A stretch of DNA of 64,000 nucleotides from CAVOGJ01 sp963700865 (GCA_963700865.1 CAVOZC010000018.1:372001-436000), one strand, 5' to 3'; shown: positions 37,701-47,439, counted from the stretch's first letter. Numbers and translations: made by a program. The notes: a model not told the origin generated them from the sequence alone.

Positions 37701-38411
37701 TCAGCATTTCGTCGTCTTGCGTTTCTTGCCGATGCGCCCCATTCTTTCGATCTTCTGAATGTACGCGGCGGCAAGCGGTACCTGGCAGGCGGTGTCTCCC
37801 ATGTCGACGTTGACTTGACCGATCTTCTTAGCGGTCGACTTAGCCTGCTTGAGCAGCGGCTTGACGTAGGCGCCGACGGCAATTACGAATCCATTCATCG
37901 TGTACCGTACGCGATTGGGGGCTTGATGGATTTCGACGGCAATGCGTTCGAGTAAGCCTTGAATCTCTGGCAGGTCCAGTTCGTCATCGGGCCGCACGGA
38001 AATCCAACTGGCATACGTCGCCCAGCCGCACGCTGCGATGGACGGCTTTTTCGCATCGATCCACTTGATGGCCATGTCGCGACCGTGGGGACTCTCCGCG
38101 GCCACCCAGGGCACGGTGTATTCCGAGAGCAGGTACCAGCCGGCCGCTTTGACCCAGGCGTCCAGCTGCTTCTTGGTCATCTGACGGCCATCGGCCACCA
38201 GACCCGCCAAATACATGGCATCCGAGTTGCCCGTTGCGTACAGTTCATAGGCCAGGGCCTGCTGCCCCTTCATCTGCTTGGCAATCGCCTTGAGATCGCC
38301 GATCTTTACGCCAAACATCTCGGCCGGCGCGCCGTGCCGCGCATACGTTTTGCACGTTTGGGCCGATCCCTTCTTGGCCAGCTCGGACATTACCTCAGCT
38401 GCAGTTGTCAT
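37701..38411 (-). CDS. AlkD-like DNA alkylation repair protein
   Basis: The 236-residue, all-helical protein has the HEAT-like repeat pattern of the AlkD/DNA alkylation repair family: MFGVKIGDLKAIAKQMKG, then ALAYELYATGNSDAMYLA, WVAAESPHGRDMAIKWID and GWATYASWISV. Typical AlkD glycosylases excise bulky or positively charged alkylated bases without base flipping. The family is broad and this branch (with the C-terminal Lys/Arg tail GRIGKKRKTTK) may have another role. It lacks signal peptide and metal sites. The DUF1579 gene follows on the same strand after 45 bp, a likely cotranscript. Confidence 0.8.
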   Translation of the reverse strand: MTTAAEVMSELAKKGSAQTCKTYARHGAPAEMFGVKIGDLKAIAKQMKGQQALAYELYATGNSDAMYLAGLVADGRQMTKKQLDAWVKAAGWYLLSEYTVPWVAAESPHGRDMAIKWIDAKKPSIAACGWATYASWISVRPDDELDLPEIQGLLERIAVEIHQAPNRVRYTMNGFVIAVGAYVKPLLKQAKSTAKKIGQVNVDMGDTACQVPLAAAYIQKIERMGRIGKKRKTTKC

Positions 38412-38632
38412 CGTGGGCCCTCCAGGATACGCGTCAGATTATCGGCGGTGCGATACTGCCTGACAACCGCCGCAGACGGTGGGACCGGACAAAATCGGCC
38501 GCGAATGGCCGACGGGCGAAGCGACGGCGGGACGAAATTTATCTGGCGACTTTTGCGTTTACCTGGACGCACCGGCGAGGAAATAATGGAAGTGACCGGC
38601 GCACCGGCCGCACGACGGCTTGTGGGTTTGAT
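38412..38632. other. intergenic tract before the inverted-repeat element
   Basis: I see no gene here. It holds the upstream region of the AlkD-like gene, and no clear promoter motif was picked out. Confidence 0.4.
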
Positions 38633-38726
38633 CGTGGGATAGGCTTCCAGCCTGTCATTTGGATCAGTGAGATGAGACCGGTAATTGAGCACAGGCAGTT
38701 TTGACAGGCTGGAAGCCTATCCCACG
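38633..38726 (+). repeat. inverted-repeat element, intact copy
   Basis: Arms 38633-38657 and 38702-38726 are perfect 25-bp reverse complements, opening with CGTGGGATAGGCTTCCAGCC. They flank a 44-bp centre, so the whole 94-bp unit could fold into a long hairpin or act as a miniature inverted-repeat element. No coding capacity was seen and no clear target-site duplication. Related copies lie at 29841-29933 and, in part, 36621-36648. Confidence 0.9.
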
Positions 38727-38817
38727 TGGGTCGCACGGCACTCACATCGTACCAGAACACACCGAACACCAGTTCGCACGCGGCCCTCATGGGGCCGGTT
38801 CCCCGGGAGGGATTTAG

Positions 38818-39675
38818 ATGATTGGGATTGATCGACGACGCGTGTTGAACGCCGTCACGCTGCTCTGCTTTGTTTCGCCGCTGGCCGCTGCGCCTCCCTT
38901 GCGGGTGCTTACCTGGAATGTCGAAAGCGAAGGAGCCGATCCGGATGTGATCGCGGGCCAGCTGCAAGCCTTGCCGGCTTATCATGTCTATGCCCTCTGT
39001 GAAGTCAAACGCACCGACTTGCGTCGCTACACCGACGCCATCGGCAACGGCAAGCCATCGCTGTTTCGCAACATCCATTCCGCCACCGGTCATCACGATC
39101 GTCTGGAGATCATCTTCGATACGTCGCGGCTGGAATTACTCGAGTCGCGCGAGCTATTTGTGGTGCGACGAACGGCCGTCAATGACGAACAGTGGCGTCA
39201 TCGATCGCCATTGGTTGCCAAGTTTCGGGACAAGCAATGGAATCGGTCGTTTCTACTCGTACTCAACCACCTGGCTCGGGGCGATGCGGTTTTGCGAGCC
39301 AGGCAGGCGGAAGGGCTGACCCGATGGGCCGCCGGCACACGACTGCCAGTGATCGCCGTGGGCGATTTTAATTTTGATTACGACTTCGCAACGCACCAGG
39401 GAAACGCGGCTTTCGACGTCTTCTTGCGGGGAAACACCTGGAAGTGGATTCGACCTCAAGTCCTCATCGATACAAATTGGGCCGATTTTGATGAGGACGG
39501 CAAGGACGATTATCCCGGTTCGTTGCTCGACTTTGCCTTTACCGCCGGCGTCGCCCGGCGGTGGTCGGCCACTTCGCAAGTGATCGTGCAACGGGGTGAT
39601 TTTCCCGACGATGAATCGACCAGCGACCATCGGCCGCTGGAACTGGTGATTACGCCCACGCAGGTTGTCGAATAG
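38818..39675 (+). CDS. endonuclease/exonuclease/phosphatase family protein
   Basis: A strong Shine-Dalgarno sequence (GGGAGG) precedes the ATG at 38818. The N-terminus carries Arg-Arg-Arg then a hydrophobic segment (RRRVLNAVTLLCFVSPLAA), a Tat-like or Sec export signal. The EEP fold motifs follow: LRVLTWNVESEG, YALCEVKR, LNHLARGD, the metal site IAVGDFNFDYD and the C-terminal SDHRPLEL. This is the DNase I/exonuclease III/inositol phosphatase fold, and the substrate cannot be assigned. It is monocistronic before hutH, which starts 40 bp after its stop, so the two may share a transcript. Confidence 0.87.
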   Translation: MIGIDRRRVLNAVTLLCFVSPLAAAPPLRVLTWNVESEGADPDVIAGQLQALPAYHVYALCEVKRTDLRRYTDAIGNGKPSLFRNIHSATGHHDRLEIIFDTSRLELLESRELFVVRRTAVNDEQWRHRSPLVAKFRDKQWNRSFLLVLNHLARGDAVLRARQAEGLTRWAAGTRLPVIAVGDFNFDYDFATHQGNAAFDVFLRGNTWKWIRPQVLIDTNWADFDEDGKDDYPGSLLDFAFTAGVARRWSATSQVIVQRGDFPDDESTSDHRPLELVITPTQVVE

Positions 39676-39714
39676 ACTCAGGCCTCGGCGCCGATGATTC
39701 CTGAGGACCTGTCG

Positions 39715-41250
39715 ATGTCCAGCCTTCCGCTGATTGAGCTCAATGGCCAGCCGTTAACGACTGGCGAAGTAGAACGCGTGGCCCTGCAGGCGGCAATCGT
39801 CGGCTTGGGTCAGACGGGTCGGGACCGCATGCAGGCTTCGCGAGCGCTGCTCGAGTCGGCTCTGCTGGATGGTTTGCCACACTATGGCGTCAACACCGGG
39901 TTTGGCGCGTTGGGTCGCGTCCGCATCGAGCCAGAATCGCTCCGGCAATTACAGACCAACCTGCTCCGCTCGCACAGTACGGGCGTCGGCCAGCCGCTGC
40001 CCTCGTCCGTGGTCCGCGCCATGATGCTGCTGCTGGCCGCCTCTTTGGCTCGCGGGCATTCCGGAGTCCGGCCGGTCGTGGCCGAGTCCTTGATCGATCT
40101 CCTGAATGCTGGCGTTTCGCCCCTGGTTCCCGAGACGGGATCGGTGGGCGCTTCTGGCGATCTTGCGCCGCTGGCGCATGTCGGCCTGGTGTTGTTGGGA
40201 GAGGGCCAGGCCGAATATGAAGGTCGGATCATTGACGGGCGGACCGCCTTACAGCGAGCGGGGCGACAGCCACTGACGCTCGAAGCGAAAGAGGGGCTGG
40301 CCCTGATCAACGGGACACACTTGATGGCCGGCCGAGCGGCACTGCTGGTCGAGGCCTGCGATCGCCTGTTCCAAGCTGCGCTGTTGGCTGCCGCGATGTC
40401 GGTCGATACCTGTCGCGCGACCGATAGCACCCTTGACCCACGGGTGCACGCGATACGCGGCCAGCAAGGGCAGCAATATGTGGCGCGGCAGCTGCGAGCC
40501 ATGTTGGACGGCAGCGAAATTGTCCGCTCGCACATCGAGAACGATCCGCGTGTCCAAGATCCTTATTCATTTCGCTGTTGTCCGGCCGTGCTGGGCGCCG
40601 CTTGGGACGCCTTTGATTATGTCCGGCAACGCGTCGCGGCCGAGCTGTCTGCCGTGACTGACAATCCGTTGGTGCTAGAAAAAACCGGCATGGGCGAAAT
40701 CGTCTCCGGCGGAAACTTTCACGGCATGCCGGTGGCGCTGCCACTGGATGTGTTGGCCATCGCGCTGTCCCACGTGGCGGGCATCTCCGAGCGACGTGTG
40801 TTTTACATGCTCTCGGGCTCAGAGCCCGAGGCGGCCTTGCCGACCTTTCTGACACCCCAGGCGGGACTGCAGAGTGGGCTGATGATCGCCCAGTATACGG
40901 CGGCGGCCTGTTGCAACGAGCTGATCGGCTTGGCCAATCCCGCCAGCGTAGCGAACCTGTCGACGAGTGCCGGCATGGAAGATTACAACTCGTTCGGGCC
41001 GCGCTCCGCGGCCAAGGCCGCCCGAGCTGCCGAACTCGTACGCGCCGTGATCGCCATCGAGTTGCTGTGTGCCGCCACAGGACTCGACCACCATCGGCCA
41101 CTCCGCTCAGGAGAAGCGGTGGAAGCTGGCTTTGCCATTATTCGCCAGCACGTCGCGCCGCTCACGTGCGATCGTCCCCCGGCGCCGGATATCCGCGCCA
41201 TCGAGGGACTCATCGATGACGGTGCCTTTGCGGGACTTATCCCCAGCTGA
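39715..41250 (+). CDS. hutH: histidine ammonia-lyase
   Basis: Start 39715 (MSSLPLIELNGQPLTTG) is preferred to the ATG at 39694. The product contains the MIO prosthetic-group motif, read as SVGASGDLAPLAHV, in which Ala-Ser-Gly cyclises. Other family motifs are YGVNTGFGALG, LLRSHSTGVG, ALINGTHLMAG, DPYSFRCCPAVLG and the C-terminal SAGMEDYNSFGP. At about 511 residues the length is standard. The enzyme deaminates histidine to urocanate, the first step of histidine degradation. The hutU and hutI genes lie 10-13 kb away on the other strand, so the pathway genes are near but not in one operon. Confidence 0.95.
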   Translation: MSSLPLIELNGQPLTTGEVERVALQAAIVGLGQTGRDRMQASRALLESALLDGLPHYGVNTGFGALGRVRIEPESLRQLQTNLLRSHSTGVGQPLPSSVVRAMMLLLAASLARGHSGVRPVVAESLIDLLNAGVSPLVPETGSVGASGDLAPLAHVGLVLLGEGQAEYEGRIIDGRTALQRAGRQPLTLEAKEGLALINGTHLMAGRAALLVEACDRLFQAALLAAAMSVDTCRATDSTLDPRVHAIRGQQGQQYVARQLRAMLDGSEIVRSHIENDPRVQDPYSFRCCPAVLGAAWDAFDYVRQRVAAELSAVTDNPLVLEKTGMGEIVSGGNFHGMPVALPLDVLAIALSHVAGISERRVFYMLSGSEPEAALPTFLTPQAGLQSGLMIAQYTAAACCNELIGLANPASVANLSTSAGMEDYNSFGPRSAAKAARAAELVRAVIAIELLCAATGLDHHRPLRSGEAVEAGFAIIRQHVAPLTCDRPPAPDIRAIEGLIDDGAFAGLIPS

Positions 41251-41304
41251 TCCCCCGCATCCCCTCGCCGGTCGAAGCGCGTGGATCGATCACAGCGGAT
41301 GGGA

Positions 41305-41808
41305 TCACGTGCCTTGGGTCAGGATCTGCCGCGCCAGTTGCTCAAACGATGCCTCGACATGCTCATTCAGCTTGGCGCTCGTCTTATGCACATACCAGCC
41401 TTGATCGATCAGGGCACGGATCCGGTCGGCTTCGATGGTCCAATCCAACGCCAAATCCGCTTTATTCAGCAACAGGATGAATGGCGGCGCTGCCACATGG
41501 GAGACGGTCATTTCGTGCAAGCGGATGGCCGCGTCGAGTGTTGCGGGCCGCGTGCCGTCGGCGATCAGAAAATAGCCTGACACACCCCGCAAGTAAGAGG
41601 CACGAACTCGCTGGAACTCATCATCACCGTGAATATCCCAGACCATAAGATTTAAGGGCTGCTCGTCGATGACGAGTTCTTTCCGGTCGATCTTCACACC
41701 GACCGTAGTGAGATACTTTTCGGAAAATTCTCCCCGCACGTATCTTGCCACAAGGCTTGTCTTGCCCACGGCAAAAGATCCCAACATGCAGATTTTTTTC
41801 TGAAGCAT
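41305..41808 (-). CDS. Rab/Ras-like small GTPase
   Basis: This 167-residue GTPase has the full set of G motifs: P-loop GSFAVGKTS, switch I threonine in KYLTTVGVKI, the DxxG site WDIHGDDEF, NKADL for guanine and the SAK-like TSAKL. Arrangement and length fit the bacterial Rab-like/MglA-related group. There is no C-terminal prenylation Cys and no membrane anchor. It starts 9 bp after the stop of the hybrid histidine kinase gene on the same strand, so the two are cotranscribed and probably work together, although the direction of signalling is unknown. Confidence 0.9.
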   Translation of the reverse strand: MLQKKICMLGSFAVGKTSLVARYVRGEFSEKYLTTVGVKIDRKELVIDEQPLNLMVWDIHGDDEFQRVRASYLRGVSGYFLIADGTRPATLDAAIRLHEMTVSHVAAPPFILLLNKADLALDWTIEADRIRALIDQGWYVHKTSAKLNEHVEASFEQLARQILTQGT

Positions 41809-41817
41809 GACACACCG

Positions 41818-43479
41818 CTAAGGGCGAATACTACGTCGATGGGGAATCCTCAGATCGACGGGGCCGTCCCGCCGAGACTGGCGGTTCAGCACCGCGGCAG
41901 TCCGGACGAGCCCGAGTAAGCGGCTCGTCGAAAACGGCTTGGCGAGAAAGTAATCCATCCCGGCTCGGCGGCAGGCATCCTCGGTGCTGGCAGTGGCGTG
42001 GGCGGTCACCGCGATGACGGGCAGGTAGCTGCCCGACCGTTGATCGCGTTGTCGAATCTCGACAGTCGCCTGGATACCGTCGAGCACGGGCATCTGGCAG
42101 TCCATCACGACTACATCCGGATCGTATGTTGCTACCATGTCGACCGCCTCCCGCCCGTTCTCCGCCACCAATACGGTGTGCCCGGCTTGTTCAAGTAAAT
42201 GAATCATGAACTTACGATTCACCACGTTATCCTCGGCCACCAGCACCTTCAGCGGGGTCGTGGCGGCTGATGCCGTCATCCCGCTCGCCGCGGGCTCGGT
42301 CGGTTCTGTCGGCCGTATCGGCAGCGCAATCCGAAACGTACTCCCCTCGCCCAGGCGACTCTCCAGGGTGATCGAACCACCCAAGGCCGTCACCGCTCGC
42401 TGGACGATCGACAGCCCCAGTCCCAAACCGCGATGCCGCTTACTGAGCGACATGTCGACTTGCCATAAGCCTTCAAACACCAGCGACCGGTGCGACTCGT
42501 CGATCCCCGGCCCCGTATCGCTGACCATCAAACCCACCCGTTCGCCCGCTAACCGTTCGATCGACAACGTGACGGAACCATGCTCGGTGAACTTGAAGGC
42601 GTTATCCAACAGACTGTGCAAGATCTGTCGCAACCGCCGCGGGTCGGTGACGACGTCGTCTGGCAAGTCCGTACCATGGGATATCGTCAGCTGCAGTCCC
42701 ACCTGCTCCGCTGCCCCGCGGTAGGATTCGATGATCGCGGCGGTAAAGGTCCGCAGATCCAGGGATTCGTAGTTGAGCACAGCGGATTCCGCGGCGAGTT
42801 CGACGTAGTCGAGCACCTCCGCCACCGATTGCTGCAAGGCATCCGCTGCGTTTTTTAGCTCGCTCAGCTGGTCGCGCTGGCGGGTGGAAGTCGCCCCTGA
42901 GAGCAGGCTCTCACACATACCATGAATGATGGCGAGCGGCGTCCGCAACTCGTGACTGACATTTCCCAGCACCTCGGATCTGCTACGCAGCAAGGTCTCG
43001 GCGGCGGCCTTCGCGGAACGCAGTTCCTCCGCGAGCTGATCGCGGTGAGCCAAGTCACGCAGCGGATTTGACTGGGTGGTTCGACCGGTCCGCAGGTACT
43101 CGCCGGCGGGCTCATCGCGGTCGGTCATGTCCTGGATGAGCAGGTACGAATGGTCTGCAGACTGCACGGCGATGGCCTGGAGTAGTCGCGTGTCGCCAGC
43201 CGAAAATTCGTGCTCCCAGAAACCAGAATCGAGACGCCCGGGTTGCCCCTGCGACCAGAAGGCCTCGGCATCCATCAAGAAGTTATCCAGCAAGGGCCCC
43301 GCAACGGTCGCCAGCGCCACGGCCGCGAATGCCTCGGCGGCCGAGTCGAGATCGAGGGACGATCTCCCGCTTCGGGCCCCTGCGGCTGGCCCACCGACGC
43401 TGGCCAACGTACCATCGGCCTGCCGCTCAAAGAGGGCGTATCCCAGCAGTCTGAGGATGGGTACGTCGGATGGAACCAT
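41818..43479 (-). CDS. hybrid histidine kinase with receiver domain
   Basis: The N-terminal 110 residues are PAS-like (LLQAIAVQSADHSYLLIQDM). A coiled coil leads to the dimerisation histidine NVSHELRTPL near residue 173. The ATP-binding domain has LLDNAFKF (N box), VSDTGPGIDESH and GLGLGLSIV. A linker then leads to a receiver domain of about 125 residues with VLVAEDNVVNRKFM, the phospho-acceptor in DVVVMDCQMPVLDG, and a Lys in YFLAKPF. There is no transmembrane segment, so it is a cytoplasmic sensor. The Rab-like GTPase gene follows after 9 bp. No HPt or response regulator with an output domain is seen nearby. Confidence 0.93.
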   Translation of the reverse strand: MVPSDVPILRLLGYALFERQADGTLASVGGPAAGARSGRSSLDLDSAAEAFAAVALATVAGPLLDNFLMDAEAFWSQGQPGRLDSGFWEHEFSAGDTRLLQAIAVQSADHSYLLIQDMTDRDEPAGEYLRTGRTTQSNPLRDLAHRDQLAEELRSAKAAAETLLRSRSEVLGNVSHELRTPLAIIHGMCESLLSGATSTRQRDQLSELKNAADALQQSVAEVLDYVELAAESAVLNYESLDLRTFTAAIIESYRGAAEQVGLQLTISHGTDLPDDVVTDPRRLRQILHSLLDNAFKFTEHGSVTLSIERLAGERVGLMVSDTGPGIDESHRSLVFEGLWQVDMSLSKRHRGLGLGLSIVQRAVTALGGSITLESRLGEGSTFRIALPIRPTEPTEPAASGMTASAATTPLKVLVAEDNVVNRKFMIHLLEQAGHTVLVAENGREAVDMVATYDPDVVVMDCQMPVLDGIQATVEIRQRDQRSGSYLPVIAVTAHATASTEDACRRAGMDYFLAKPFSTSRLLGLVRTAAVLNRQSRRDGPVDLRIPHRRSIRP

Positions 43480-43637
43480 GGGGGCATCCCGGGTCAGATG
43501 AGCATCCGGCGACGAACCGCCCCATTCGTCGCCTAGGAAATACTACCTTGGATGGCGACTCTTCGCATTTGAAACGTAAAAGGTTCCGCCAGGCACCCCC
43601 TCCCACGAGTGGTATTTTGGCAACCTGCAAAGCAAAA

Positions 43638-43670
43638 CGAGGGCGAATCCCCAGGAAGGATTCGCCCTCG
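43638..43670 (-). terminator. rho-independent terminator of the PEP-CTERM gene
   Basis: A perfect 13-bp stem (43638-43650 with 43658-43670) and seven-base loop lies 31 bp downstream of the minus-strand gene that ends at 43702. On the minus strand the hairpin is followed by CGTTTTG, so a short U-tract is present. Confidence 0.75.
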
Positions 43671-43701
43671 TGGACGCATTCGCATGGCCGTGACGGCTGG
43701 T

Positions 43702-45217
43702 TTAGCCGCGACGGCGGAAGCGTAGCAGGGCCGCGGCAGCCAGCCCCAGCAGGGACCAGGAGGCCGGTTCGGGTACCAGCGCACCCCCGGACGACTGGAA
43801 CTTCTTGCCGTTCCAGATATTGAAGTCCGAGACATCGACGGAGCCGTCGGCGTTGAAATCGCCACCACACCAACCGGCGTTGCTGCTGAACTTCTGGCCG
43901 TTCCAGATATTGAAGTCGGACACGTCGACCGATCCGTCCAGATTGGCATCCCCTTCCAGGAAAGCACCACCCACTTCGGCGTTACCGCCCTCGGCCAGCC
44001 AGGCGGCCAGGTCTTCCCCGTTGACCAGGCTGTCCCCGGTCAGATCAAAGCTGGCGTTGTTGGTGCCGGCCACAATCTCGGCCACCAGGGGGTCCACGTC
44101 GTCGCAGTCATACGTGCCGTCACCGTTGAAATCGCCGCTGATGCCACCGCCGATCGTGCCTTCGATCACGAGGTTGTCGAAAACAAAGTACCGGTCTCCG
44201 CCGTATTGGGTAGCGTCCAGCGTGATCGTCAACACATCGCCGCTGCCAGCGATCGCTTCGGTAAACGTCGCAATCTGATTCTGGATGATCTTGTTGGCGT
44301 CACCATTGATCCACAAAGGGTTCTTGTACAGCTCGAATTCCGGGTTGGAAAAAGTACCGTTGGAATTCGTCTCGCCGTAAATCCGCAGTTGACCCTCCGT
44401 GAGGTCTCCGGCGTTCAGCGGAGTGTCGGTGATGACCACATTGACTGGGTCCACATAGATCGTACCGTCTTTGTTCACATCCAACACGTCAGGGAACAAG
44501 AGGTTCGAGCCATCGCCAAACAGGTCGACCAGGTCGGCGCAGGAGTTGGCAACGCCCAATTGGCAGCCCAGGGCATCGTACTCGATGGGATCAAAGAAGA
44601 AATTGGCGCCGCCCGTCGTGTATTGAGCACCGTCCAACATCGTCACGACATACGGTCGGTCATCATCGGGGGATGTCACCGACATGAAGGGCTGCGAGGC
44701 AGACCCATCAATCGAGTAAGAAAAGATGAAGCTGTTTTCGCGACCCGGACCGGATGCCCCAAAATCTCCGATCGCACCAAAATCAATGCTGACCGAAAGG
44801 TCGGTCGCACCGGCGATATCAAATGTCCAGGCGGCCGAGGCGCTAGGCGAGGTCGGGTTATCGTTGTTTTCGAGATCCACCATCACGAACTGAAAATCGG
44901 TCTTCGTCTCCGGAATGACGCCGCTGCGGTCGCCGGGAAAACCAGACGAGCGATTGGTCGACCACGTCAAACGGCAAATCAACACTATCGCCGAGGCCAT
45001 CAATATCAATCGTGGCAATACCGAAGTAATCAAAGAAACTGCCCGAACTCGTCAGGCTGAAGCGGCCATTACGGGCCGTATTGTCCGGGCTGAGCACCCG
45101 CGTCGTCGGATCGAGCCCGCCCGGATCAAAATCATCCCCGCCGAGCACTGCGGCGAAGGCACACGGCGTCATCAGCAGGAGCGAGGAAAATACCAGTAAG
45201 ACACTTCTCAATTTCAT
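43702..45217 (-). CDS. secreted dockerin/PEP-CTERM protein (frameshifted)
   Basis: The N-terminal frame starts at 45217 (MKLRSVLLVFSSLLLM) with a signal peptide and changes frame near 44935 after VVDQSLVWF, which fits one extra base. The mature N-terminal part contains beta-rich segments such as DFQFVMVDLENND and RENSFIFSYSIDGSASQP, and lacks a recognised domain. The C-terminal cassette has EF-hand/dockerin loops (DFNGDGTYDCDDVDPLV, DLTGDSLVNGEDLAAWL, GDANLDGSVDVSDFNIWN, DFNADGSVDVSDFNIWN). The protein ends with VPEPAS, a hydrophobic helix and RRRG, the PEP-CTERM sorting signal. The cassette is very close to the one at 47483-48000. Confidence 0.85.
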
Positions 45218-45727
45218 TGTCGCTTTCCTTCTGTGAATCAAAAAAGACAAAGAGTTGCCAAGGTGTGGATGCAGACCGAACCCCGCGAGCCCGGGGCGGT
45301 GCCGCTCGGCCCAGTCGCTATTCTAACTCAAACCCGCGGCCTACGCCCGCATCGCGTCAACGGAATGGGAGATTCCCCGAATTCTCACAAAAAGCATGTC
45401 AAGCATTAATGGCTGAATTTAGGAGCTCACCCGCATTTCTCACACGACTTTGATTTGGCGGGACGCCGACGATCAGCATCCGCAGCCGATCAAGATGCGG
45501 CTCGACGGAGCATGGTGGTGGGTGAGCCCAATCGTAATGGCTGACGGCTCTTCACGACGGTGACTGGTTGGCAATTGCACTTATCGCGGTCGATTAGCGG
45601 TCCGATGGGTGACCCAATCACAGAAGGTTCCCAGGCGCTCCGGTTCTTCCCGACCACCGCGATGACGGCCGCAAATGATGCGGAGCCCAGGAGGGTCTTG
45701 AAGCATGGCGACACGGACCCTGGCCCT
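45218..45727. other. intergenic stretch, no convincing gene
   Basis: This 510-bp gap holds the upstream region of the PEP-CTERM gene and the 3' side of the lipoprotein gene. A GTG-initiated minus-strand frame at 45490-45714 (74 residues) is the only candidate, and it has no support from signal or composition, so I do not annotate it. No hairpin or repeat stands out. Confidence 0.4.
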
Positions 45728-46177
45728 TCACCGGCCCTTGGGGTTCAGTTCGATGTCGATCGTCTGCTCGCCCGGCTGGACCTCGAACCGGAGCGGGGTC
45801 TGGGCGGAGGTCCGATAGGGCTTCGGCACGCGATTGGCGCGAAACTCGCCCCGCGATTCCTCGGCCGCCGTGTCCTCGATGACCACGCGATGAGCCCCCG
45901 CGATCGCCCCATGCTGCTCGGCGTCGCGGCTGAAAATGAGATCGTAACTGCCGTCTTTGCCGGTCAGGCATTCCGAATGCGGTCCCGTGTTCCCGCCCGT
46001 GGGATCGGGCATGAAGAGCACACGCACCATATCCAGCGGCTTCCCATTGAGCGTAACCACCCCCCGGACCTGCCCCATGGCGGGCGGCCGCTTGCAGCCG
46101 GCATTCACCACGAGTGCGAGGACCGTGGCAACCATGGCCAGCCGAGCCAGCGAACAGCAACTACTCTTCAATGCCAA
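45728..46177 (-). CDS. lipoprotein with carboxypeptidase regulatory-like fold
   Basis: The 149-residue product starts with MALKSSCCSL and a hydrophobic stretch ending in the lipobox LVVNAGC, so it is probably lipid-anchored. A beta-sandwich of the carboxypeptidase regulatory type follows: VRGVVTLNGKPLDMVRVLFM, CLTGKDGSYDLIFSRD, GAHRVVIEDT and a closing TPLRFEVQPGEQTIDIEL. Such domains usually bind or present other proteins at the surface. It overlaps the end of the DUF1559 gene by 17 bp and is transcribed with it, a pairing often seen in planctomycetes. Confidence 0.88.
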   Translation of the reverse strand: MALKSSCCSLARLAMVATVLALVVNAGCKRPPAMGQVRGVVTLNGKPLDMVRVLFMPDPTGGNTGPHSECLTGKDGSYDLIFSRDAEQHGAIAGAHRVVIEDTAAEESRGEFRANRVPKPYRTSAQTPLRFEVQPGEQTIDIELNPKGR

Positions 46178-47222
46178 CCTCGCTGCCCGCCCGCGTGCTT
46201 AGCGCTTGTAACGGAATTAAGTCGGTATCCTGACTGAGGAATCGCGTCGAGCCATCTGCGAAGGCAAAATTGGCACCGCCGGTGTGGCCGCTGCCGAAGG
46301 CCGACATCCGTAGATTGACAGCGGAATAGCCGGTGGCCGTCGCCGGCGTCGTGTAATTGATCGGCACCCGCGAGCAGGCCAGCACATGGGTGGTACCGTT
46401 GCCGCCACCCGTCCAGCCCCACGCGCCCCACTTGTTGATCGGGTAACGGCTGAAGCTGCCCGTTTGATTCAACCGCTGATCGAAGATGGGATCGGCATGG
46501 AATCGCTCTCCGAACAGAATCGTCTTGCTGGTACCGTCCTTGACCTTTCCGACCCGAACCGGCTTTTCATCCGAGCGGAGGTAATCCTGAAACATTTCGG
46601 GCTTGGAATCGGGGCCCGTCATGAAGAACATGCCGTCGGACCGCATGTCGGGATCGCGAAAATAAGTCGAATACGTCCCGCAATTCCCGACATAACTGGT
46701 GATGCCATGCCAGCCGCGGGCATATCCGGGCGAGGACCAATTGAGCAGCGTGGGATTTTCCGGGACGACATCCGAAGCGCAGATGAAGGGTGGGATGACG
46801 GCGGCGCTCGGAGCATTCTGCGTAAACGTATTGGTGACCGGATCGAGGGTATTACTCCGCGCCGCCGCCGCCGTGTTCTCGTAATTCCAACGATCCGCCA
46901 AGGCCGACTCTTCCAGGTAAGGCAACAAAAACGTAAACAAGGTATTCCCGTGCCAGTCGCTCGTCCGGTACGTCGTCAGCCCTGGCGGAAAATTGTTCTG
47001 TGCGCTGTGATAATTATGCGCCGCGATGGTCAACTGCCGGATATTGCTGATGCATTGAGCGCGTCGGGCGGCTTCCCGAGCCGATTGAACCGCGGGCAGC
47101 AATAATGCCACTAATATGCCAATGATGGCAATGACAACAAGCAATTCCACGAGCGTGAAACCGCCTGCCCTTACGACGTTCCGCTGCCACATTGCCACGT
47201 TTGCAACTCCTCGTTTTCTCAT
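46161..47222 (-). CDS. DUF1559 pseudopilin-like protein
   Basis: Start 47222 (MRKRGVANVAMWQRNVV) is used because it places the prepilin motif GFTLVELLVVIAIIGILVALLLPAV near residue 30 (seen in pieces). The following AREAARRAQCISNIRQL and NNFPPGLTTYRTSDWHGN are the usual DUF1559 features. PPFICASDVVPENP and GHTGGANFAFADGSTRFLS supply the hallmark end motif. The protein is intact, so it is the better of the two examples in this window. It lies downstream of the lamin-tail PEP-CTERM gene on the same strand and overlaps the lipoprotein gene. Confidence 0.92.
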   Translation of the reverse strand: MRKRGVANVAMWQRNVVRAGGFTLVELLVVIAIIGILVALLLPAVQSAREAARRAQCISNIRQLTIAAHNYHSAQNNFPPGLTTYRTSDWHGNTLFTFLLPYLEESALADRWNYENTAAAARSNTLDPVTNTFTQNAPSAAVIPPFICASDVVPENPTLLNWSSPGYARGWHGITSYVGNCGTYSTYFRDPDMRSDGMFFMTGPDSKPEMFQDYLRSDEKPVRVGKVKDGTSKTILFGERFHADPIFDQRLNQTGSFSRYPINKWGAWGWTGGGNGTTHVLACSRVPINYTTPATATGYSAVNLRMSAFGSGHTGGANFAFADGSTRFLSQDTDLIPLQALSTRAGSEVGIEE

Positions 47223-47439
47223 CGCCTTGTACCCCACCACCTGAATGACCAGTACCGGCTGCGGATGCAGGCGATCGCGTATGCCAGCCGCCCAGCACGC
47301 GGATAAACCGCCAGACGGGCGGGACGGAAACTTCCGCTCGCTGCACTCACAAGTCCCGATTGTACGGTCCCCCGGCGCTCTCGCCAAGGAATGCGGCTCG
47401 AATTCCGGCCGACCCAATCGCAATGATGAAAACCGTCGC

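Noticed and set aside
45490..45714. Minus-strand GTG frame of 74 residues after the lipoprotein gene
   Set aside because: There is no Shine-Dalgarno that decides the start, and no domain. Left as intergenic.
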